Positions 1-4,527 of a stretch of 9,546 nt of DNA are shown piece after piece. How positions within the stretch are numbered: the first letter of the stretch is position 1; each line of letters begins with the position of its first letter. Position numbers and translations under genes: made by a program. A model generated the notes under the pieces. That model ran no database searches. It saw nothing but the letters and a program-made list of their open reading frames with translations, and had not been told where the DNA came from. The stretch comes from Candidatus Omnitrophota bacterium (GTDB taxonomy: Bacteria > Omnitrophota > Gorgyraeia > Zapsychrales > Fredricksoniimonadaceae): the NCBI GenBank assembly GCA_017987425.1, contig JAGNTT010000067.1, forward strand, positions 1 to 9,546, written 5' to 3'.

Positions 1-1
1 G

Positions 2-331
2 ATCGATATTCCGCGGATGGCGAAGTCGTCACAAGGTATGTTGAGGGACAGTTTAAACGCTTTTGTCAACGATGACGTGCAGCTGGCAAGGCAAGTGTGC
101 CTTCGTGATGATGAAGTCGATCAGCTTAATGTTCAGATTTTCAGGGAGCTTTTGACCTATATGCTGCAGGATCCGAGTTCAGTCCAGCGTGCAGTTGATC
201 TTATTTTGGTTGCAAAAAATTTGGAGCGGATCGCCGATCACTCCACCAATATCGCTGAAGACGTTATTTATATCGTCGAGGCCAGAGTCGTCAAGCATCA
301 CATGGAGGAGAATCAGCAAAATCATGGATAG
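2..331 (+). CDS. phoU: PhoU, phosphate-signalling regulator (3' end only)
   Basis: The frame is open from base 2 to the TAG at 329-331, so the 5' part of the gene lies outside the window and the ATG at 17 is probably internal. About 109 C-terminal residues are present, roughly half of a PhoU. The segment has the helical PhoU-repeat character and carries the family motif NLERIADHSTNIAEDVIY near the end, whose acidic E...D and N/D residues bind metal in PhoU structures. PhoU is a cytoplasmic protein that links the Pst phosphate transporter to the PhoR/PhoB system and represses the Pho response when phosphate is plentiful. Its stop overlaps the start of the rhodanese gene, so the two are probably cotranscribed. 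The family call rests on the motif and helical pattern; whether pst genes lie upstream cannot be seen here. Confidence 0.93.
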   Translation: MDIPRMAKSSQGMLRDSLNAFVNDDVQLARQVCLRDDEVDQLNVQIFRELLTYMLQDPSSVQRAVDLILVAKNLERIADHSTNIAEDVIYIVEARVVKHHMEENQQNHG

Positions 332-626
332 TTTCGAACAGCTTGATGTGGCTGCTGTGAAATTACTTATAGGCGGCAAAGATGTCACGGTTGTCGACAT
401 CCGGGATGAGGATTCTTATAAAGCCGAACATATTCCCGGCGCCATTTCTCTTAATGACGGCAATCTGGAATCTTTCCTAAGGGCAGCGGATAAAGATAAA
501 CCCTTGATTTGCTATTGTTATCACGGGATAAGCAGTCAGTCGGCGGCCAATTATTTTTCAGGGCAGGGATTTGCGAAGGTCTATAGTATGATCGGTGGTT
601 TCGAGGAATGGAGAAATCAGGTATGA
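324..626 (+). CDS. glpE: GlpE-type single-domain rhodanese (thiosulfate sulfurtransferase)
   Basis: A 100-residue protein, the full length of a single rhodanese domain. The ATG at 324 overlaps the phoU stop and has GGAGGAG at 304-310, a rather long 13 bases upstream. The domain opens with VVDIRDEDSYKAEHIPGAI (residues 23-41), the CH2A-type signature, and carries the active-site loop CYHGISSQ with catalytic Cys65, the same number as in E. coli GlpE. It ends with the typical GGFEEWR. Rhodaneses transfer sulfane sulfur from thiosulfate to cyanide in vitro; the physiological acceptor is often a protein thiol or thioredoxin. There is no signal peptide, so it should be cytoplasmic. The CYHG.SS loop fits GlpE better than PspE. 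It is a six-residue-loop sulfurtransferase rather than a Cdc25-like phosphatase. The in vivo role is unknown. Confidence 0.9.
   Translation: MDSFEQLDVAAVKLLIGGKDVTVVDIRDEDSYKAEHIPGAISLNDGNLESFLRAADKDKPLICYCYHGISSQSAANYFSGQGFAKVYSMIGGFEEWRNQV
610..613 (+). promoter_or_regulatory. Ribosome binding site that sets the start of the exported coiled-coil gene
   Basis: GGAG lies 9 bases before the ATG at 623. This supports 623 rather than the in-frame ATG at 608 and puts the start in an ATGA overlap with the glpE stop. Confidence 0.5.
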
Positions 627-1105
627 TTAAAGATTTTTTGCGGGCCATTAATCTTATAGTTTTCTTCTGTGTGCTGGTGTGCCTAATTTTATCTATCCCA
701 GTACCGTCATATGCCGGAAATTTCTTTGAGGACAAGTATGGCAGTGAACTAAAATCCGCTCCGTATTCTGTGCGGGTTCGTTATGCTAATGACATTGGAT
801 CTCCTTGGGCTGAGGCAACCTACGATGAACGTTTTCAATATCTTCTATCATTGCAGCAGGAAGAGGATGCTGCAATGCTTGCCAAGCAGACTGAAGAAAA
901 TGCAAAAATACTGGCAGACGCTCAAAAAGAGCAGGCTCAAATGATGGAAGAGGTCCAGGAACAAAATAAAAAAATTGCAAAGGAAAATGCTAAGCTTCAA
1001 AGACAATTTGAGGAAAACAGAAAAAAAGAGATCTTCCAGCAGAAGCTTTTGTTACAAAAGCAGAGAATTGAAAAGTTAAGAACTTCGAGCGAAAATCGCC
1101 GGTAA
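623..1105 (+). CDS. Small exported coiled-coil protein, function unknown
   Basis: I do not recognise a named family. With the ATG at 623, which overlaps the glpE stop as ATGA, the product is 160 residues. It begins with a short charged end and a hydrophobic stretch (about residues 9-26) ending in PVPSYA, a good signal-peptidase I site after residue 31, so it is likely periplasmic. A short globular-looking part follows (residues 32-75: acidic, then RVRYANDIGSPWAEATYDERF). Residues 76 to 155 are rich in Glu, Lys, Gln and Ala with few helix breakers and should form one long alpha-helix or coiled coil. The C-terminus is basic. The length and layout recall small periplasmic chaperone or scaffold proteins, but only in a general way. 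It is probably translationally coupled to the rhodanese gene. An alternative in-frame ATG at 608 would add five residues. Confidence 0.72.
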   Translation: MIKDFLRAINLIVFFCVLVCLILSIPVPSYAGNFFEDKYGSELKSAPYSVRVRYANDIGSPWAEATYDERFQYLLSLQQEEDAAMLAKQTEENAKILADAQKEQAQMMEEVQEQNKKIAKENAKLQRQFEENRKKEIFQQKLLLQKQRIEKLRTSSENRR

Positions 1106-1122
1106 TTGGCGTCGCCTCTATT

Positions 1123-1149
1123 TTGCACATCTTTATTACACTGTAAAAT
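1123..1149 (+). promoter_or_regulatory. Possible weak promoter before the HAD gene
   Basis: TTGCAC (1123-1128) and TAAAAT (1144-1149) are separated by a short 15-base spacer in the 52-base gap after the exported protein gene. Transcription would begin within a few bases of the ATG at 1158, which has no evident Shine-Dalgarno sequence, so the message could be leaderless. The boxes are only moderately good and the spacer is suboptimal. Confidence 0.25.
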
Positions 1150-1157
1150 AATTCCCC

Positions 1158-1829
1158 ATGAAAAGATCGAAAGTAGTTTTTAAGGTCCATGCCGTTATTT
1201 TTGATATGGATGGTGTCATCACGGATACAATGTCCTATCATATGAGGGCTTGGCGTAGTGTGCTTCTTAGGCATGGGGTGTCGGTATCCAAAAACGACAT
1301 TTACAAACGTGAAGGTCAAAAAGGCGTAGACAGTGTCAGAGAGATTTTAAGCGACTACAAAAAGCCTTCTGATCGGAAGCTCGTCCAAGAAATTCTTCTT
1401 GAAAAGGAAGAGCTTTTTAAAAACATCGTCAAAAAACGCTATATTGCCGGATCGCGTGGTTTTTTAAAAAAGTTGAAACGCGGCGGATTCAAACTTGCGT
1501 TAGTCACCGGAACAGCCCGGCATGAAGTTTATGAAATCCTCCCCGATGAAATTTATGGATTATTCGATGCCGTTGTATGTGGTTCCGATGTGCAAAACGG
1601 TAAGCCTCACCCTGAGCCGTATTTGACGGCGCTAAGCAAGCTGAAACTTGAATCAAAACAAGCCGTGGTTATTGAAAACGCCCCTTTTGGCATCCAATCG
1701 GCCAAGGAGGCCGGCATTAGATGTCTCGGATTGGAGACGTCCCTGTCAAAGAAATTTCTGAATAAAGCCGATGCAGTTTTCCATTCTTTCGCTCATATGA
1801 CATCCAAAGCCTCCTTTGAATTATTATGA
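1158..1829 (+). CDS. HAD superfamily hydrolase, beta-phosphoglucomutase/phosphatase-like (subfamily IA)
   Basis: A 223-residue protein, the usual length for a HAD-IA enzyme with an alpha-helical C1 cap. Motif I is FDMDGVITDT (residues 15-24), with nucleophile Asp16 and acid/base Asp18. Motif II is VTGTA with Thr117. Motif III is GKPHPEPY with Lys149. Motif IV is VIENAPFGIQSA, where the usual Glu-Asp pair reads Glu173-Asn174. The helical cap lies between about residues 25 and 95. These enzymes hydrolyse or transfer phosphoryl groups on small sugar phosphates or related metabolites through an aspartyl-phosphate intermediate; the substrate cannot be read from the sequence. The DMDGV motif fits beta-phosphoglucomutase, sugar-phosphate phosphatases and phosphoglycolate phosphatases alike. 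Its stop overlaps the kinase start as ATGA, indicating cotranscription. No clear ribosome binding site precedes it. The superfamily is certain and the substrate unknown. Confidence 0.88.
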   Translation: MKRSKVVFKVHAVIFDMDGVITDTMSYHMRAWRSVLLRHGVSVSKNDIYKREGQKGVDSVREILSDYKKPSDRKLVQEILLEKEELFKNIVKKRYIAGSRGFLKKLKRGGFKLALVTGTARHEVYEILPDEIYGLFDAVVCGSDVQNGKPHPEPYLTALSKLKLESKQAVVIENAPFGIQSAKEAGIRCLGLETSLSKKFLNKADAVFHSFAHMTSKASFELL

Positions 1830-2689
1830 ACATCAAACGGATAATCATTCTATATAAAAGAAGCGCCTATGCCATTTATTTTCAGCACCCCGGCAGTTCC
1901 TTTCGAAGAAAAGGGAATATCGGGGCGGCTGAAATCAAACGTTTTCGCAAAATGCATGAGATCCATTATGCTTCATTAAATGCCGTTGAAGAGGCCATTA
2001 AAGAGAAAGGGATTTCTTGTAAGAGGGTGTGCAGGGGGAGGCGTTTTGATATCGGACCGCATGATTTTATGGTGACCGTGGGCGGTGACGGGACTTTTTT
2101 GGAGGCCGCTCGGAGCATCAAGAATCAGATCATACTCGGTGTTAATTCCGATCCTTCATGGAGTGTGGGAAGATTTTGTTTTGCAAACGCTCAGACTTTT
2201 CCTTCAATACTTGAGGCTCTGTTAAAAGGCCGCCAAAATGTCCGCCAATTCCCGCGTCTTGATCTTCGGGTTGCCGGTAAACGATTTAATGTATTAAACG
2301 ATGTTTTGTTTTCGCATCGAAATCCTGCGGCCATGAGCAGGTATTCTTTGACTGTTGACGATATTCAGGAGGAACAGAAAAGTTCCGGTGTTTGGATATC
2401 GACGGCTGCTGGATCTTCGGGGGCCATTAAGTCAGCGGGCGGAAAAAAATTCTTCCCAACTAAAAAAAATATGCAGTATCGTCCGCGCGAGTTGTATGCA
2501 ATCAAGGGCAAACCTTACCAGCTTAAAGGCGGTGTTCTGGACGCTGCTGGTAGTATTTCGATTGAATCAATTATGCGGGAAGGATGTGTATTTGTCGACG
2601 GATCTCATGTTTCGGTGCCGGTCGGTTTCGGCGGTTCTGTGAAAATTTCCATGTCGGCTTTTCCTTTGAATGTGGTGGCGGAGCAATGA
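1826..2689 (+). CDS. NAD(H) kinase, plant NADK3 / NADK2-like branch
   Basis: A 287-residue protein beginning in an ATGA overlap with the HAD gene. It has the NAD kinase GGDGT motif (residues 86-90) for nucleotide phosphate binding, followed by LGVNSDPS. The second diagnostic block departs from ordinary bacterial NadK: instead of an NE pair and a threonine/proline-rich glycine loop it has LNDVLFSHRNPAAMSRYSL (residues 157-175) and STAAGSSGAIKSAGG (192-206). As I recall, Arabidopsis NADK3, an NADH-preferring kinase, has an equivalent ND...PAA.SR.S block, a TAAGSTAA.QSAGG block and a C-terminal I.IDG. The C-terminus here, CVFVDGSHVSVPV...VKISMSAFPLNVV, follows the same plan. The role would be ATP-dependent phosphorylation of NAD or NADH to NADP(H) in the cytoplasm. 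It is translationally linked to both neighbours. A lipid kinase of the diacylglycerol kinase fold shares GGDGT but not the second block. Preference for NADH over NAD is inference. Confidence 0.85.
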   Translation: MNIKRIIILYKRSAYAIYFQHPGSSFRRKGNIGAAEIKRFRKMHEIHYASLNAVEEAIKEKGISCKRVCRGRRFDIGPHDFMVTVGGDGTFLEAARSIKNQIILGVNSDPSWSVGRFCFANAQTFPSILEALLKGRQNVRQFPRLDLRVAGKRFNVLNDVLFSHRNPAAMSRYSLTVDDIQEEQKSSGVWISTAAGSSGAIKSAGGKKFFPTKKNMQYRPRELYAIKGKPYQLKGGVLDAAGSISIESIMREGCVFVDGSHVSVPVGFGGSVKISMSAFPLNVVAEQ

Positions 2690-3039
2690 AAGCCGTGCTT
2701 TTGATCAGTCATGGCAGCCGCTCGAGTGAAACCAAGCGTGAAATTTCTCAGTTGGTGGATCGTTTAAGAAGCGCGGGGGGAGCGGACATTATTGAATTCG
2801 CCTTTCTTGAGCTGGAAACTCCGAGCATTCCTCAAGGTATCGACATGTGCGTTGAAAAAGGGGCGACCAGGGTTATCGTTCTTCTCAATTTTCTTAATTC
2901 CGGACGGCACGTAAATGTGGATATTCCCGCTATCGTCGAAGAGTCCAAGAAAAAATATCCGGATATTTCGATATCAATTACCATGCCCGTCGGACAGCAT
3001 CCGGGTATAGACGCATTATTTCTTGATATTATAAAGTAA
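2686..3039 (+). CDS. cbiX: Short CbiX-type chelatase (sirohydrochlorin cobalto-/ferrochelatase family)
   Basis: A 117-residue protein, the size of the single-domain CbiX(S) form rather than the two-domain chelatases. The start at 2686 overlaps the kinase stop as ATGA; an upstream in-frame ATG at 2584 lies inside the kinase gene and is unlikely. The N-terminus LLISHGSR gives metal-binding His9, NSGRHVNVDIP gives the second catalytic His75, and PVGQHPGIDALF near the end (His105) matches the CbiX PLG.HP element. Short CbiX proteins dimerise to insert Co2+ or Fe2+ into sirohydrochlorin, on the way to cobalamin or sirohaem. No other cobalamin or sirohaem gene is in the window, so the metal is undecided. 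Sirohaem, the sulfite reductase cofactor, would fit the sulfate operon 1 kb downstream, but that link is inference. There is no His-rich tail. Confidence 0.82.
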   Translation: MKAVLLISHGSRSSETKREISQLVDRLRSAGGADIIEFAFLELETPSIPQGIDMCVEKGATRVIVLLNFLNSGRHVNVDIPAIVEESKKKYPDISISITMPVGQHPGIDALFLDIIK

Positions 3040-3054
3040 TTTAAACTGGCATTT

Positions 3055-4107
3055 ATGACCTCACCTTTTGCCAAGACCCTCACAGCTTGGTATCTGAATA
3101 ACGCCCGCGATCTTCCTTGGCGGCGCACAAAAGACCCCTATAAAATCTGGATATCCGAAATCATGCTCCAGCAGACGACTGTAAGCGCTGTCATCCCGTA
3201 TTTTGAGAAATGGATCCAAAAATTTCCTGATGTGCAGACTCTTGCCCGGGCTCCGATCCAGGAAATTCTTGCCCAGTGGCAGGGGCTTGGTTATTACAAT
3301 CGCGCGAGAAACCTTCATCGTTCGGCGCAGATCATTGTCGACGAGCATGAAAGCCGGATCCCAAGCGAGCCGGATATTGTCCGAAAACTTCCCGGTTTCG
3401 GTCCTTATACAACCGGCGCTGTTTTAAGTATTGCCTTTGATAAAAAGCTTTCCATTATTGATGCGAATGTCCGTCGTGTGGTGATGCGTATTTTGTCCAT
3501 AGAAGGTGAGGCTGATACAAAGCATGACAAACGCGTACTTGAGTATTTACTGACAGTACTTCCGGAGAAGGGTGTGGGGGATTTTAACCAGGGGCTTATG
3601 GAGCTCGGTGCCCTTGTCTGCCGCAGTAAAGAGCCGGTGTGTGTGCAGTGTCCCGTATCTAAATTTTGTTTGGCTTATAAAGAAGGCCGTCAGGAGTTGA
3701 TTCCAACTCCCAAGAAGCGGATTGTCAAAGATATTAATGCGGTGATCGCGGTTATCGAGCATAAGGGTAAATATTTTATCCAAAAACGACCGTCTAAAGG
3801 GCTTTTGGCTGATCTTTGGGAATTCCCTGGCGGGAAGATAGAAGCGGACGAGACGCCCAAAGAGGCTCTTATTAGAGAAGTGCAAGAAGAGCTCGGAATT
3901 TCTCCTAAATCCGTCAAACATTTGTTCGATGTTCAGCATTTTTATACTCAATTTCGTGTTAAACTTTCTGTATGGCGGTTTGACCCGATCGATATTGTCC
4001 CTACACGTAAAGATCGTAAGTGGCTTAATCCAATTGATTTCCATAAATACCCAATGCCTTCCGGTAGTGCCAAAATCGTCGAAAAAATTTTTAAAAAATC
4101 CTCTTGA
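3055..4107 (+). CDS. mutY: MutY adenine DNA glycosylase with an intact Nudix domain
   Basis: A 350-residue protein that starts 15 bases after cbiX. Residues 1-210 are the HhH-GPD glycosylase: SEIMLQQTT gives catalytic Glu35, GLGYYNRARNLH is the MutY minor-groove segment, LPGFGPYTTGAV (112-123) is the helix-hairpin-helix, and IIDANVRRV contains catalytic Asp136. The [4Fe-4S] ligands are Cys189, Cys196, Cys199 and Cys205 in C-X6-C-X2-C-X5-C spacing. MutY removes adenine mispaired with 8-oxoguanine. The C-terminal MutT-like domain (about 228-345) carries a complete Nudix box, G-x5-E-x7-REVQEELGI, at residues 260-282. In well-studied MutY proteins this domain reads 8-oxoG in DNA and lacks the catalytic box. 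At the position where I align the FSH 8-oxoG-recognition loop the sequence reads YTQ. The domain may therefore hydrolyse nucleotides as well as bind DNA; that is inference. The next promoter overlaps this gene's stop. Confidence 0.93.
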   Translation: MTSPFAKTLTAWYLNNARDLPWRRTKDPYKIWISEIMLQQTTVSAVIPYFEKWIQKFPDVQTLARAPIQEILAQWQGLGYYNRARNLHRSAQIIVDEHESRIPSEPDIVRKLPGFGPYTTGAVLSIAFDKKLSIIDANVRRVVMRILSIEGEADTKHDKRVLEYLLTVLPEKGVGDFNQGLMELGALVCRSKEPVCVQCPVSKFCLAYKEGRQELIPTPKKRIVKDINAVIAVIEHKGKYFIQKRPSKGLLADLWEFPGGKIEADETPKEALIREVQEELGISPKSVKHLFDVQHFYTQFRVKLSVWRFDPIDIVPTRKDRKWLNPIDFHKYPMPSGSAKIVEKIFKKSS

Positions 4108-4131
4108 CATTTTTTATTTTGATTGTATTAT
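4104..4131 (+). promoter_or_regulatory. Strong sigma70-type promoter of the sulfate operon
   Basis: A perfect -35 box TTGACA (4104-4109), a 16-base AT-rich spacer and a -10 box TATTAT (4126-4131) overlap the mutY stop codon. The expected start of transcription is at about 4137-4139. That is at or within two bases of the leader-peptide ATG, leaving no room for a Shine-Dalgarno sequence. It is the best promoter match in the window and lies directly before the operon that begins with the leader. Confidence 0.75.
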
Positions 4132-4138
4132 TACTTAC

Positions 4139-4210
4139 ATGACTAGCTTAGTAATAATTAATCATTCCCCCCGCATTTGTTCCTGCCAGCGCTCTTGTTG
4201 TTGCTGCTAA
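4139..4210 (+). CDS. Cysteine-rich leader peptide, probable cysteine sensor
   Basis: A 23-codon reading frame starts with ATG at 4139 and ends with TAA at 4208-4210. The frame is open further upstream through the end of mutY in another phase, so the start is set by the promoter position. The product ends CSCQRSCCCC: six of 23 residues are cysteine, and the last four are in tandem just before the stop (codons at 4196-4207, using TGT and TGC). The ATG lies at about the predicted transcription start with no ribosome binding site, so translation may be leaderless. The peptide has no enzyme or membrane features. Next come a hairpin with a T-run and the yezD-porin-sulfate transporter genes. By analogy with amino-acid leader peptides, and with the polycysteine leaders described in mycobacteria, stalling at the Cys codons when Cys-tRNA is scarce would alter expression downstream. 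The layout is visible; the regulation is inferred. Confidence 0.72.
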   Translation: MTSLVIINHSPRICSCQRSCCCC

Positions 4211-4224
4211 GAGCAGCCGTTTTT
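4203..4224 (+). terminator. Hairpin with T-run overlapping the Cys codons: candidate attenuator
   Basis: GCTGCT (4203-4208) pairs with AGCAGC (4212-4217) across an AAG loop. Two bases later there is a run of five T's (4220-4224). The 5' arm contains the last Cys codon and the first base of the leader stop. A second, weaker pairing of GCTCTT (4191-4196) with AAGAGC (4209-4214) uses overlapping bases and excludes the first. A ribosome stalled on the tandem Cys codons would cover the 5' arm and prevent the hairpin. The stem is only 6 bp, so termination would be partial. Confidence 0.45.
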
Positions 4225-4276
4225 ATTCTCCAGTTTGTCACTTCATCCCAACAGAGCATTATTAAGGAAAGAACAT
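4211..4276 (+). promoter_or_regulatory. Leader region and ribosome binding site of yezD
   Basis: This is the 66-base stretch between the leader stop and the yezD start. It holds the 3' arm and T-run of the hairpin and, at 4264-4270, AAGGAAA, placed 6 bases before the ATG at 4277. This site decides the yezD start in favour of 4277 over an in-frame TTG at 4235, which would add 14 atypical residues. I see no pairing that clearly hides this site, so control by transcription termination seems more likely than by blocking translation. Confidence 0.5.
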
Positions 4277-4429
4277 ATGGCACAAGAAACCCCCCAGGAT
4301 CAGGAGATCCTTAAAGCAATTCGGAATATTAAGTTTGGTTCAGTCGAGGTCGTGATCCATGATTCGAAGGTCGTACAGATAGAAAAGAAGGAAAAAATCC
4401 GTTTTCAGGGAACTGTAACAAAAGTCTAG
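4277..4429 (+). CDS. yezD: YezD-family small protein (DUF2292)
   Basis: A 50-residue protein. Residues 8-43 match the YezD/DUF2292 pattern, with ILKAIRNIKFGSVEVVIHD followed by VVQIEKKEKIRF. The family is a compact beta-rich domain with no assigned biochemical activity. From memory, its members often lie next to sulfate or other sulfur-assimilation transport genes, and that is the setting here. No signal peptide is present. It is the first ordinary gene after the cysteine-rich leader and so would be the first gene controlled by it. A strong ribosome binding site precedes it and there is no terminator after it. I assign no function beyond a probable role in sulfur metabolism inferred from context. 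An ATP-binding or DNA-binding motif is not visible. Confidence 0.82.
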   Translation: MAQETPQDQEILKAIRNIKFGSVEVVIHDSKVVQIEKKEKIRFQGTVTKV

Positions 4430-4527
4430 ATTAAATTACTTGTTCTTTGTTAAGCCGGCAGATCACTGCAGCTACAACATTCAAGCCTGACCAGAAAACT
4501 GGAAGCTCATAACAATAAGGAGTACAT

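Noticed and set aside
189..323. An upstream start that would lengthen the rhodanese.
   Set aside because: The extra residues come from another frame of phoU, and the family length and Cys65 numbering fit the start at 324.
2584..2685. An upstream in-frame ATG for the CbiX gene.
   Set aside because: It lies within the kinase gene. The CbiX fold begins at MKAVLLISHGS, and the ATGA overlap at 2686 is the same arrangement seen between neighbouring genes.
3547..4110. A 187-codon open frame on the - strand opposite mutY.
   Set aside because: It lies opposite a gene with all its catalytic and Fe-S motifs, its translation matches no family I know, and no promoter or ribosome binding site supports it. 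The other - strand frames in the window are shadows in the same way.
3929..4138. A longer 93-codon version of the leader frame extending back through the end of mutY.
   Set aside because: The upstream part is an out-of-frame reading of mutY and lies before the promoter, so the transcript from that promoter would contain only the part from 4139.
4235..4276. An upstream TTG start that would lengthen YezD by 14 residues.
   Set aside because: AAGGAAA at 4264-4270 is correctly spaced for the ATG at 4277, and the YezD family pattern begins after that ATG.
4139..4276. A SAM (S-box) or other sulfur riboswitch in the leader.
   Set aside because: The leader is only about 140 bases, is mostly taken up by the Cys-rich frame and hairpin, and shows no recognisable multi-helix riboswitch core.
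4491..4502. A small inverted repeat, CCAG-AAAA-CTGG, before the porin.
   Set aside because: The stem has only 4 bp and is not followed by a T-run. It is too weak to call a terminator or operator.
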